From: Diphasiastrum complanatum
Taxonomy: Eukaryota; Streptophyta; Lycopodiopsida; Lycopodiales; Lycopodiaceae
Direction of reading: 5' to 3'
NCBI GenBank assembly: GCA_029204225.1
Contig: CM055097.1
Coordinates: 41,458,028 to 41,522,027 of the forward strand
Length of the DNA stretch: 64,000 nt
The notes beneath the pieces are model-generated. The model had not been told where the DNA came from. It worked only from the letters and a program-made list of their open reading frames with translations, and ran no database searches. Both the position numbers and the translations under genes were made by a program. How positions within the stretch are numbered: position 1 is the first letter of the stretch; every line of letters starts with the position of its first letter. Shown here piece after piece: positions 23,280 through 33,931 of this stretch.

Positions 23280-23773
23280 TGTCATGCCCATGACTGATCT
23301 CGGGTAGCGTGTCCACGCTAGAGACCAGTAGACCAACTACCCGTAAGTTAATTGTGACTATAAGGGAATTGGGGCCCTTATGTGTACATGGTCATAATTA
23401 ATGGTTGTAGGCCTAAACACTTGATGGTGGATTTGTATGGGTCTATCAGTGAGTCATTGGGAAACTGGATGACGTGGCCCAGATAGGATGCAAAGGTGTC
23501 CAGTGAGGTGTCACAGTGCACTACTAGTGGTGCATGGGCCTTGGAGGGTATAAGTATACCTGCGGGGCTCTCACTAGTGTATGCTTGATAGCATGACCGG
23601 TGGCAAGATGCTGCTGGTGTGATGCCATACTCCTCTTTGTGATTGATCCATAGCTTGGGGGCTAGATCTGTTCGATCTAGGTTTGGTTGGGTTTGTTTGT
23701 CCACCATCAGGTTTCCTTGTAATGCTTGTGATTGGCATGCTTAGAATAGGATCCCTGGATTGAGGACTTTACA
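23280..23773 (+). repeat. 3' LTR of gypsy element G
   Basis: 494 bp. It aligns without gaps to 20561-21054 with about 20 substitutions, clustered near 23560 (CCTGCGG versus CATATTG). Confidence 0.9.
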
Positions 23774-23778
23774 CCTAC

Positions 23779-24817
23779 CTTCCCAAAAGTGTCCATGATC
23801 AACCATGCTTTTACTCGGTTGAGGAGGGCGATTGTAGAGAAATTTCAAAATTTAAAAAAAAAGACCTTATACACTCTACATCGCCGATATACCATATGGA
23901 TTTCAGATGAAGGAATCATTAAATGATGAATCCTCTTTCAAAGTCACTGAAATCTATAGGATGTTTTTGAAGTCACAACTGCTCCAATTTGAAGAGTTGT
24001 TTTTTTTCATTCTTCTTGACAATCAGCATCAGTACGGAAAGCTCTACTAACTTTCTGTAATGCATGAATAGAGAATGTTGTGTGGTAAGTTTCTAAGTTA
24101 CTGAATTATTATTTCATATTTTAATTCATATTTTTATTTTAAAGTTAAAATTTTAAACTTATTTTATTTATAATGTTCCATGTCAGGTACAAACCCAATG
24201 TCAGGAACTCGAGAGGAGCTCGACTTTGCAATGAAATAGAATACATAACCATCGATTATTATTCTTTGGATGGTAAACGTTCGATGCTTCATTACAACAC
24301 TTCCGGAATGACAAGTCTTGGAAACTTGTTCCAGTATCCAGCCGTGAAGAAGAAATTAAATAATCCAATGACGGCTTCTGTGGCTTGTCCCTACCAAAAG
24401 CCACAACAATTAATTAATCATTTAATTGATATTTTTTCTCACCCAGTTGATTGGATTTTGGATTTATTTAGCGGTAGCGACACTACGAGCGCATGTGCTG
24501 TTCAGAAAGGCAGACATGTTGTTGCAGTAGATTTAGATACTAATTTAGTTGATTTTGTAAAAATGAGAATGAAATCTCTTTTAGTTTTACCAGATGAACT
24601 ATCTGAGGTGGGAAAGAGTTTAGACAACGAGGATATAGTAATTCCCTTGTCCAAGGAACCTCAGCCTCCTACTAGCGGAAAAGTAGGCGACACAGGAGAA
24701 TTTGTTGATGTCTTGGTTCAAGATTATAATGTAGTAACGGTAGTCGAGGAAATTGTAGAAAATGTGCCACTTGAAAGTACAGTGGCTACTCAAGAAAAAA
24801 AAGAAAGATGTAAATGA
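23779..24817 (+). pseudogene. N4/N6 DNA-methylase-like C-terminal exons
   Basis: A first exon (23779-24083, with stops) ends at a GTAAGT donor. After the acceptor TTCCATGTCAG at 24187 the last exon is open to a TGA at 24815-24817. It encodes PYQKPQQLINHLIDIFSHPV, then DLFSGSDTTSACAVQKGRHV and VAVDLD. This matches the N4/N6 methylase C-terminus (KPxxLxxxxI...DPFxGxGTT...GR...VE/DxD), the AdoMet-binding motif I region. Two key positions differ: D-L-F for D-P-F and G-S-D for G-x-G, so activity is doubtful. The D/N/S-PP-Y/W catalytic motif was not seen. An acidic tail follows. Methylase-like fold: fairly likely; active enzyme: unlikely. Confidence 0.6.
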
Positions 24818-26058
24818 CCTCGATGATTTTTGGGAATAAATTTTTTTTTTTTTGTTTTCAAGAATAATTGCATTTATATTTTTTGATGTATTATGTTTTG
24901 AATTCTTTTTGATTGATTTAATACTCTTAAATTTGTTTTTTAACGATTTAAAATTAAGAATTTGAAATATTTTAAAAATTTTAACATTGATAATCATTAT
25001 CAAAAATTAAAATTGTAACGATTTGTCAAGTTTATAATATTTTAATTTTAGATGTGTTTTTATAATATTTTTTGTAAAAAAAAATATTGTTAAAAATTTT
25101 TAAAAATGAGAAGATTTTTTAGATTTTTCTCAGGGTGATTTAAATATTTTCACAAATCATTTAATCTCGAGTATTGTAAAGTAGTTTTATTTGCGTTTAT
25201 TTAATATTTTAATATTTAATAAACTTACGTAGGTATAAGTAAAGATTTTTAAAAATTTTAAATTTTAAAAAATATTGATTCAAATTTTTAACATGATTTA
25301 AAAAATATTTTTTTTCGATACAAGAATTGTAATTTAAAAAACTCTTAAAATTCTAAAAAAAAAAAACTATAACTTTTGTTTTAAGTAAGCAAAAAATATT
25401 TTTTAGGTATTTTAGTGGTTGTGTATCTAATGACTTTATTTTAAATAGTATTATTATTTGATATAAGCTAATTTTATGCTATTTATGAAACTCTATTGAC
25501 CAAATTTTTGTAGCTTGAATTATTTTCTTGCAAAATACAACATTTTTTTAACATTACAATATATTTATTTGAAGTATTTTAAATTTGGATACTTTTTAAA
25601 AAAAAACTAAAAATTAAAAAAAAATGAGTCTCCAAGTCATTTCTCTTTTTTTTTGGTCATCATGTTTTTTACGTAAGCGATACAAAATCCACGCTTTTCC
25701 AACTATACAACCACCACTGAAGCAATAAAAGCTTGGAATCCATGCCAACATGCAGAGGAATATCCACATCAGGCAATCAAGGGCCAAACAACCATATTGT
25801 CAATTGTGAGACGATATTTCAAATGCAAGCAAAGGCTATTTCATTGGAGACATGCATTATGAGCAATGATCATCCTATGACAAAATTAGGAAGCAATACA
25901 ATACACCTCACTATCCCTACCACGTTTCACCTCCTACACTTCCCCTACATAAATAAGCTTGAAGCCTTATCTTTTTCCATTTTCACACCCATACGTCAAG
26001 TGTTCGTGATCACCAATGGATGCGTTAAACGTGCTTTAATTTGATTATGTGAAGTGCT
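24818..26058. other. AT-rich intergenic stretch
   Basis: From 24840 to 25640 the sequence is almost only A and T runs and contains no coding signal. From 25680 composition becomes normal. A TACATAAATAAG TATA-like box lies near 25946, with a CCACGTTTCACC stretch 27 bp upstream. Confidence 0.6.
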
Positions 26059-26184
26059 ATGGGAGCAGTTGGTTCTAAAAAAAAAAAATCTTCATCGATC
26101 CTGCAAATGCATCTGCAACGTAATTCAGAAGCCGCGCTCCCACAAGAAGACAAAATCTTCAAGGCAAGCAGCTCACAGAAGTAA
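26059..26184 (+). CDS. Possible small ORF, 41 residues
   Basis: It starts MGAVGSKKKKSSS, a Gly-2 with Ser-6 and a Lys cluster, the pattern of an N-myristoylated, membrane-tethered N-terminus. It ends at a TAA at 26182-26184. A TATA-like box about 110 bp upstream gives it a promoter-like setting. It may be the first exon of a lost gene or pure chance; no homologue comes to mind. Confidence 0.2.
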   Translation: MGAVGSKKKKSSSILQMHLQRNSEAALPQEDKIFKASSSQK

Positions 26185-26307
26185 TGGTGCAGCAGGTGAT
26201 CTCAGAAGACCACTGCCAACTATGTATTCCCATGAATCAAAGTAATAACACGTGCAACACTTCAACCCAGTCCTTTTCCTTCTTTGCCATTTCATTTTCC
26301 AATTATA

Positions 26308-26392
26308 CCCAAGGGAGTTGGCTCAATTGGTTAGCTTGACATCCAAAGTTTCTTTGGTCTCAAGTTCGAGCCTTCCCTTGGAAACCAAGAAG
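26308..26392 (+). mobile_element. 85-bp tRNA-like retroposon with 15-bp target duplication
   Basis: The 15-bp repeat CATTTTCCAATTATA stands on both sides (26293-26307 and 26393-26407). Inside are an A-box-like TGGCTCAATTGG, a B-box-like AGTTCGAGCC, an acceptor-like stem CCAAGGGA/TCCCTTGG and an anticodon-arm-like hairpin CCAAAG-TTT-CTTTGG. The last has a 3-nt loop, so it is not a working tRNA. It is a tRNA-derived SINE or a retroposed tRNA pseudogene. It lies on the plus strand without a long A-tail. Confidence 0.7.
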
Positions 26393-26585
26393 CATTTTCC
26401 AATTATAATCCTTTCACTTCCCTACCATTCATCTCCTAGTGTCAATATTGCCACCCTTGTTATTGCCTAAGATAATCTAACTCGTGCAAACTATCTAATA
26501 GATGATCCAAGCAAGCAAATGAAACCGACAACATCTAGCAAAGCATGCAACTACTTAAAAAGTTTGCCGCATCTTATTGCGACTC

Positions 26586-26605
26586 ATTGGCGTGGGACCG
26601 CCAAT
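26586..26605. promoter_or_regulatory. Palindrome ATTGGCG-N6-CGCCAAT, copy 2
   Basis: The 20 bp are the same as at 7862-7881, and similarity continues about 30 bp downstream (CTATAAACGAGGGGG versus CCAATAAAAGAGAGAG, then CCTCA). A TATAAA box starts 3 bp downstream. This may be a promoter module of an unrecognised repeat family. Confidence 0.45.
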
Positions 26606-27061
26606 GCTATAAACGAGGGGGATAATGTCAGCCTCAAGGAATCCCTTGTATTTAATGGTGGCATTAGAAGAGTTACTATGGCATGTGTTTTGTAAGTCCA
26701 CAAGTAATCTCAATTTTGTAAGCAATAATGCTTAGGAACCTTAGACTTAGACCCTTTTCCATTTAAGATTTAAGTATTACCAAGAAATAATTGTAATACT
26801 TTAAACTTAGAAAGTCTAAAGTCAATTCTAAGTTTAGAAGTTCTAAGTTTATTTTGTTAAGTGAACTTCATACAAGAAGTCACTTCTTAGAATAGCTTAG
26901 CAATAAGCTTTGAGAGTATTCCATAAGCATCTTAGCATATGGGCCTACCACTCATTGTATATATAAAAGTGGACTTGGGAGCCTTAAGTAACACTTGTAT
27001 AAGCCCAAACTTTAATAGAACTAATCTATTCTTGCTTAACTTGTGTTCCCACTTGTGGATA

Positions 27062-27110
27062 GAATACTTGGTGGTGGGTGCTCGAGCCCCACCCAAGCTT
27101 TCCTCATTTG
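27062..27110. other. T-arm-like hairpin, possible second tRNA-derived fragment
   Basis: CTTGGTGGTGGG pairs with CCCACCCAAG around the loop TGCTCGAGC, resembling the B-box end of a tRNA-derived SINE. No A box was found upstream and no target duplication was seen. Confidence 0.25.
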
Positions 27111-27204
27111 GTTTTATGTTATTGTGCTTGTTATTATGGGATTATTTCTCTTATGCACTCATCTTTCCTTCCCTTGTGGGAGTTACTTAGGATTACTTAG
27201 GAAG

Positions 27205-27521
27205 CCACTAGTTGGGGGGCAACCATTGTGGTCATTACGGTTAGGTTAATTTAGGGTACTCTCTAGTTGGGAGAAGCCTTAGAGAGCTAATCTAGGGCAT
27301 TCCTTGGTTGAGAGGCTGCCTTAAGGAACTAGTTTTAGGTCATATTCTCTCTCTAGAAGTGTGAGCCTTAGAGGGTTTGTTATGCAAGAGAACATAGAAT
27401 GGAGTGGATCAAACCCCATCACCAATATACTTCAATGTCTTTTAGGAACCCTCTCTCCTCTAGTTGGGTAGCCATAGCGGAAGAGATACCCTAACCCTAC
27501 TGGTTGGGAAGCCATAGTAGG
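27205..27521. repeat. Array of six short hairpins with a conserved loop
   Basis: Six stem-loops at 27205-27231, 27259-27286, 27300-27328, 27349-27375, 27451-27486 and 27496-27521 share a loop close to TAGTTGGGAAGCCATA. The stems differ and pair: CCAC/GTGG, CTCTCTA/TAGAGAG, TTCCTT/AAGGAA, CTCTCTA/TAGAGGG, CTCTCTCC/GGAAGAGA (one mismatch) and CCTACT/AGTAGG. No coding function. Confidence 0.65.
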
Positions 27522-27559
27522 AAAAAATCCTAAAAGACAACAACTATTAACAAATTCTA

Positions 27560-29340
27560 GGAATAGAATTTCCTTATCTTTCAACAAACATATGGGGGGG
27601 AGTTTTCATGAAAAGATATATTTTCGTAAAGTGTGGTTATGGCTTTGTTCATCAAAGTTTAGGCTATTTTAGTGTGAAGGGAGAATATAGATTCATTTTC
27701 AAAGGTAATTGAGTTAGAATATCAAATATATTCATTGAGGGAGATATGATTGGGAATGATCTAAATTGTCAATTGAGATAGTGACCAAAATGATGTAGGC
27801 AACGTTTTTAAGTAATGCGTCCATTATATGGTTTGGAGTCCACGGAACTTCAATTAATTTGAGAAAAAAATGTGAATGTTTTATTCAGTACTAGTTTAGA
27901 ATTGACATAGCATAAAATCTTCTCATAGGGTGTTATGAATACCAAGATCACATATTCCTAACTCACATGCTTTTACTAGAGTTGTAAGAATATACAAAGG
28001 GAAGCAGACTACGAGAGTTATTCCAAATAAAGACTGTAAGACTCATGATTAGCATATTGGGAAATGATTTGGATTAGATGGAGGCTAAAGGAAGAAAATC
28101 CGATAAGCTTTAAAAAGCATAGCTAGAAGGACTATACTTGGGAAGTTCAAAGTGGAGGGATGCCACAATTATGCAATTATAGATTTCTTAATGCCAACCA
28201 ATTTTCTACTTGGTAATATAACTAAAATGTATGCATGTGAACTTTAACCATATTTCTTTGGCAAAAAGATTGACAATTTACTATTTTCCATATACTAGAA
28301 AAATCAACAATAACAAGTACCAATGTAAAAGCTTTATAATGATGGTGTCATATACTCTTTCTAGCCTCTCAAACTTCTATGATTGATTTTTTTCAATAGA
28401 GTGCAACATGAAAATATTATGGTGATTGTTATTGCCTTTAGTGGCAATACAAAATAGTTTCATCTTGTGTAGATTGGCATATATTTACTGACCTTTTTAT
28501 TTATTTATTTTAGAAGACTCGCTTTTTATTGGTGATGGTGGAAACTCACATTAAGAAAGTTGATTTGGCTAATTTAGCATGACTCTATCAATATCCACCT
28601 GTTGTCTTCACAAATGGAAGGAGGGAGTTTTTGCTTATGCAAAAATTTGGTGAGATATTCCACATGGCATCTTGGTGGGCTTCTATAAATGTTTATTAGA
28701 TGATGACATGATAGTATGTCACTACAACATCTAGTAAACACTGATTGGGTCAAATAAAAAATGCACATGTGCCATTAAGATATGAGGGTAATGATGTTCA
28801 AAGGTACAAATTCTATCGTATATATTATAATCTAAGATAATGTCTTATTTCAACGTAATCCTTTTCATTTTTGTGACTTACTCAACATCTTGAAAGTTCT
28901 GTGATGGTAGTTGAATTACACTAGCGTTAGTGTGTACAATATTTATGTCTTAGGCATGCCAAGCCAAAAAGATGCAAAAGATTCCAAAGATCAACAATTC
29001 AACATTTTAAACACAAGTATGCTCCTTTGTGGGCACAAGGTTTACTTTTTTCCAACTCAATAGAATTTGCAAAGGCTAATTTGAAAGTTAAAAGTGAATC
29101 TTGTTCTATTTATTTATTTTTAAGTTAGATGTGATCAAAAGATTGTCCTATAATCATGAGCGAAGTGAGTCATAAATGAAAGATCCAAGTATAAGCTCCC
29201 CATTAAGTGTGCCATTGAGGACACCAAAGGCTTTGGCTAAATTTGTGAAGCTTTGTGTCCATTTTCATGTTGGGACCTTGTGATCAATAGTTATCATATA
29301 AATGCTTTATTGCATGGTGTGTTAGTGTGTTGGAATGACA
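27560..29340. other. Stretch without a recognisable gene
   Basis: Only short open frames occur (64 codons at most) and none has a known motif. The sequence is AT-rich and may include unclassified transposon debris. I see nothing else in it. Confidence 0.5.
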
Positions 29341-29348
29341 TCAATTGA

Positions 29349-29484
<136 letters not shown>

Positions 29485-29779
29485 GGTAGTCTGAACCTGT
29501 TGGATATTGTTACAAGCTTAAAGATATGATGGATTGCCTCTGATTTGAGCCATCATGCATCCAATTTGGTTGTGTGAGGCTTAGGCACCATTATGTTGAA
29601 GTTTTGCTTGTTGGAGGAGTCCAAATATGCATTTTTTGCATGATTTGAGCATATGATTGCTTGCTGGACCTGATAGAAGCCTCTATGCCTCTCTGATGAA
29701 CCTTAGAAGAGTACTTGTTGTTAGAGTAGTCTCCTTCTTACTAATCGACTAATCGGTTTTAATTTTTATCCATTGTTTA

Positions 29780-30115
29780 TCCAGTTTTGCGGATTTTCAC
29801 GTGTTTTTATATAGTCCGCAGAATTACAAGTGTTTTTACACAGTCTGCAGAAATACATAGAGTTTGAAACAGTGTCACCTTTTTCGCCTGTCAGGAATCC
29901 CATTGAAAAATACAGTGTCGCCTTTTTCGCCTGATAGAAATCTCATGTAAAATCACAGTGTCGCATTTTTTGCTTTTCCCAAAGAGCCTCAAATGTTAAG
30001 CAAATGACTCTGGCAAAGTGTGGGGCAATCCTAAATGAGATTTAAGGGCACTGTCTCCTTTTTTGCATTTTTCACAAAATCTCGATAGTTTCACGTTTTT
30101 GCGACAATGTCACCT
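29780..30115. repeat. Degenerate repeats with CAGTGTCGCC and AGTCNGCAGAA phrases
   Basis: CAGTGTCACCTTTTTCGCCT recurs with changes near 29872, 29921, 29957, 30049 and 30104. Upstream, TAGTCCGCAGAATTACAAGT and ACAGTCTGCAGAAATACATA form a second pair 30 bp apart. The block ends where copia D coding sequence starts. Confidence 0.5.
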
Positions 30116-30134
30116 GTGGCTGTTTTAGTTCATT

Positions 30135-30650
30135 TATGCAGAGATTCACATTAGCAAAGATGTGATCTTTGATGAAACGCATAGGTATGAAGATGAAGAC
30201 CATGCAAGTGGTGAAAGCATCAAAAGACTTCCCACAAAAGGAGAAACCGGTTGGAAGTAAGAGACATTACTTAGACACTCCTTGGAATACATACTCTCCA
30301 CGTAGTGTATCACCTGAATCTAAGATACCAAAATGGTATGAAAAGATCATGAAGGACGCAAAGCTAAATCAACCAGGATCTAGCACACAAGGTGAAGTGA
30401 GAAGACCAACGCGGGAAATGAAGTCTCTCGATCATTATCATGTGAACTATGCCCTAATGACTAACATTTTGAAGTGTCGAGAGCCATCAACCTTTGATGA
30501 GGCAAAAGATCACAAAGAGTGGCAAAGGGCAATGGAAGAGGAGATAGAATCCATCCGCAGGCATGATACATGGGAGTTGGTTGATCTACCACTTGGAAAG
30601 AAACCCATTGACAACAAATGGGTGTTTAGAACAAAGTTTCATGCGGATGG
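30135..30650 (+). pseudogene. Copia D integrase end and RT start
   Basis: The SKDVIFDE phrase opens the segment. After a frameshift the frame 30169 onward reads PWNTYSPRSVSPESK, a proline/Arg linker and EWQRAMEEEIESIRRHDTWE, then LGKKPIDNKWVFRTKFHADG. The frame stops being copia at 30650, where element E begins. Confidence 0.8.
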
Positions 30651-31472
30651 TGTGAAAAATGCAAAAATAAGCTTGGTAGAGGCCAAAAATCTTGTATATA
30701 GATAAATACACATGTGTGGAGCCTATTCCCACGTGTGAAAATAGTGTACTTGTCATGTACCATAATCATATAGGTTGTACATATGATTTAATTCAAGTTC
30801 TAGTGGCTAAAAAGGCCAAAAACTAGTCTTCTAGACATATGACACATGGCCTCAATATATTGATTGAATGAGCCACATCCTTTGGTTAGGTGTCATATCC
30901 CATGTGTAGAGGACAGCTCACATGTGTGGAATAAGCTGAAGTAGGCGAATTTTGACTTCTAGAAGATTTCCAAGTAGATCTCCATATAGAAGGAAAATGG
31001 ACCAAAAGTGCTCAAAATAGAAGGTTTTGTCCAAGTGTCAGTTTTGCATGATGAATCATCATATGACAAAGAACCTTCACACATGTGGGATCAGAGGGAT
31101 GATCAGTACCACGAGCTCTCACTTATTGTATATATAGAGCCACATTTGGCCATAATCAATGTGAGACACCAATCTTGGTCTTGGAAGCAATTTTGAGTGA
31201 TTCTCTCCATTTGTCTACATTTGTTTTGATTGTTTTTAAGTTCTATCAATGTGTACTTGATTTTTAGGTTGGATTCCGTACTCAGACAGTGTTTCACACG
31301 TGTGAAACCATAAAGTACACTTACCTTCAATTAATGATTGTTCTTGTTAGGATTTTGTGTCTTAGATTGATCTTAATCTGAAGTAGATTGATAGATCAAG
31401 TAATCTAACAACCAATCCCTCTTGAGGATCAGATTAGGATCCACTCTTGGTCCTTTTTGTACTTTTTGCACA
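30651..31472 (+). repeat. 5' LTR of element E
   Basis: It contains a TATATATAGAGCC box near 31130 and five CACATGTG or CACACGTGTG palindromes (near 30709, 30731, 30917, 31079 and 31295). Confidence 0.92.
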
Positions 31473-31485
31473 TGGTATCAGAGCC

Positions 31486-32433
31486 TAGTATAAGAGGTTT
31501 TGTTGAAATTGATAGGGTTAATCCAAATCAAAGCCAAAATTAACAGTTTTTTGGAAACTAGTCAAGTTTTGGGTAGCGAGTTGGATTTGATAGATATTCT
31601 CAAAATTTTTGGACCAGAACTTGTTGTGGGCTGTAGGAACCCTTTTCACACGTGTGAGGCAGAACAGCTCCAGTTTTGGCTGAGAAAATTCAAAAATTTG
31701 TACAATTTGACTCACACACCCAATTTGAGAGATTTTTGGTGCAAAATCAAGCATTTTCTATAGAGAATCTAATCCCTTGATTAGTTTTTGGATTAGATCA
31801 GCCAAGAAATTAAATTTGAAGTTTGAAATAGGTGCATTAATTGATCATCTCTGATTTTTTGAGTGCATGTTGAAGTTAAAAAGAGATTTTGCTAAAAATC
31901 ATAGATTAAGGAGTGATATGCAAGGTGAGAGGTTGTAATCCATTGTACCATCACTCTAGATTTGTTCAAGAGTGATAGGGTCAAGTTTAGAAGAATCAAT
32001 TTGCTAGAAAACATCCTTGGATCTGTCCTCCAAGTGAAACCTTTGAGAGTTTCTAGTGCATATAGAGCATCTATGCAAATCTTTTGTAGAATTTGACATA
32101 GATTGGCTTAAATTGAGAGTTCTAGAAAAGAGATTGAGATCCAAGTCACATTGTTCAACCCTACTCAATTTGTTTGAGTGATTGTAAGGTTCGAAAAAAG
32201 TCATTAAGGTGTCTATGGCAAATGTGTAGAGAGAGATCCAATTTTCTAAGAGTTCCTTCCTTTGTAGAAGGCAAGATCTAGAAGCTCATTTTGTGTTGTT
32301 ATTGGTGGAGAGTTCGTCTCTTCCCAGGTGATCAAATATTTCTAAGTGGAATTAGCTCTTTGAAGCACAATATCTTAGTGAGAAAAATCACAACCTTTGA
32401 TTTTGAATTTCATTCCAAGTCTTAAGAGGTAGA
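31486..32433. other. Leader region of element E
   Basis: Between the primer site and the insertion point of element F no ORF longer than 87 codons exists. A further CACACGTGTG palindrome lies near 31649. This is probably the untranslated leader. Confidence 0.6.
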
Positions 32434-32438
32434 GTAAT

Positions 32439-33120
32439 TGTTAAAAATTCACAATTCTAGCTTGACTAGTTTTGGTCATATGACTTGTAAATAGTTAGAT
32501 GGTCATGATGTGGCTTGTCACACGTGCCAAATAGCATAGGATTCCATTCATAAGGATGTTCTCAAGTAGACCTAAGTGTTAGAACCTTTGGAATGAGTCC
32601 AAATTATGCTTAGATACAAGGGAGAAAAAATAGGAGCTATTTTTGGTAATTTTTGCATTGTTGAGGGATCTCCAAGATTCCAACCCTAACTTGGTAGGGA
32701 TGAAAGATCCACCAAAATTAGCATTAGGGATAGGTTTAGGGCTACTCATACCTGCCCAAAACCGTGATGGATCATGTATATATAGGTGATGATATCTCAC
32801 CAAAATCAATCAAGCAATTTCATGTTTTTTCTCTCATAATGGTGCAATTGCTCTCTATGTTCATAATTGTTTGAGTACTTGTGATTACTAATGATTATAG
32901 GATTGAATATAGGTCTGGTGTACAGTACTCAGACTGTGGGAGGCCGTACTTTCACACGTGTGAAGCCTTCTTCAAGGATTTGGGCCATTTAGTGAGGTTC
33001 AAGCATAGATTTTTGATGGATTTTGATGGTTCAACTTGTGCTAATCTTATGAAATCATAATCTATTGTTTCTCTCATCATTTCAAGTGTTTTAGGATCCT
33101 TATTTGCTGTAATTTTTACA
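32439..33120 (+). repeat. 5' LTR of element F
   Basis: 682 bp with TGTT...TACA ends. A TATATATAGG box lies near 32777. CACACGTG palindromic sites are near 32519 and 32953. Confidence 0.95.
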
Positions 33121-33931
33121 TGGTATCAGAGCCTAAAGGCTGAAATGAGCTAAATCCTTGGTTTTCATTCAATTTGATCACAATTTTTGATCTAAATCTT
33201 GTGTAGATTGGATCTTAGCATCTAGTATTGATTCTAGAACTCAAAGTGAGTCAAATACATTGGAGATTGGTGTTGTGTGACTTCATTTGCAGGTGTTTAG
33301 GTGTCTAAAACCAGAGGCAAAGTTGAATTCAATTCACACTACCAAGATAGCAAGTTTTGCTTGCTCCAAGCATTAATTTCTAAGCGAGTTTTGGAGGTGA
33401 TTTCATAGAGGAGGCTTTCTAGCATTCAAGGAGAGGGAAGATCAGAGTTTTGGGGACTCTTAAAGGCTGTTCTAAGGTGTAGTAGACACCTCCTAAAGTG
33501 ATTTAGGTTCAGTCCAACCATTGCTTGACTTATGCACCAAATTAGATCAATTTTTCATCAATTTTGATCATTTTTTGCTTGTGATTGGATAGTAGATTGT
33601 GTTGCATCCTCATTAAGTTCCATTTAGATCTTTTACAAGTGATTTTGGAAGTATATTAGGTTGCTGAAATTCACTCTTGATCAGACCATTTGGAAGCTTT
33701 AATGTTCTTTATAGAAAGAGGGGCAATTCTACTAGTATTGTCTACTTCAATCAAGCAAGTGCATTGTTTCTAGTATTCTATGATTTGATTTTGTTAGAGA
33801 TCATTCTTAGATCTTTATAGGAAGTCTATTACTGATCTTTTCAGGTCCCTAAGAAGTGGGATAAGGTAGACCTTCAATCAAATCAATAGAAGTAACCTTC
33901 ATTTGTGTCAAGTCCTTGATTAGGAGACTAG

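Larger units (their letters stand above)
20561..23773 (+). mobile_element. Ty3/gypsy element G, internally deleted
   Basis: Two 494-bp LTRs (20561-21054 and 23280-23773) with TGTCATGCCC...TTTACA ends flank only 2225 bp. The target duplication CCTAC is perfect (20556-20560 and 23774-23778). A primer site TTGGTATCAGAGCC starts at 21055. A purine tract AGTGGGGAAGAA precedes the 3' LTR. I count about 20 differences between the LTRs (4 percent). Only a C-terminal integrase remnant survives inside, so the copy is non-autonomous. It sits in an exon of the methylase-like gene. Confidence 0.92.
14577..24817 (+). pseudogene. Broken multi-exon gene with DNA-methylase-like C-terminus, split by two retrotransposons
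   Basis: Coding segments in one direction, joined by GT-AG introns: about 14577-14893, 15041-15708, 19406-19597, 19749-19980, 20105-20245, 20424-20560, 23779-24083 and 24188-24817. Parts: an N-terminal stretch with a Lys-rich spacer, a region resembling a ParB-type domain, then the C-terminal N4/N6-MTase-like domain. Two insertions sit inside exons: composite copia 15709-19367 and gypsy 20561-23773 (5-bp duplication CCTAC). In-frame stops occur near 14700, 14758, 14836, 15521 and 19891, with a shift near 15521, so no intact product is expected. The right-hand methylase exon is open. It starts beside the divergent DUF7869 remnant. The whole model is my reading by eye and exon edges may be off by some bases. 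Confidence 0.5.

Noticed and set aside
26308-26392. Functional tRNA gene
   Set aside because: The anticodon-like arm has a 3-nt loop and a 15-bp target duplication flanks the unit, so it is a retroposed or SINE-like copy.
31500-31763. Small gene in element E leader (87 codons)
   Set aside because: It lies in the non-coding leader right after the primer site, with no motif and no conserved frame in element A.
32579-32809. Identical 76-codon minus ORFs here and at 38055-38285
   Set aside because: These are the two LTRs of element F, not a gene pair.
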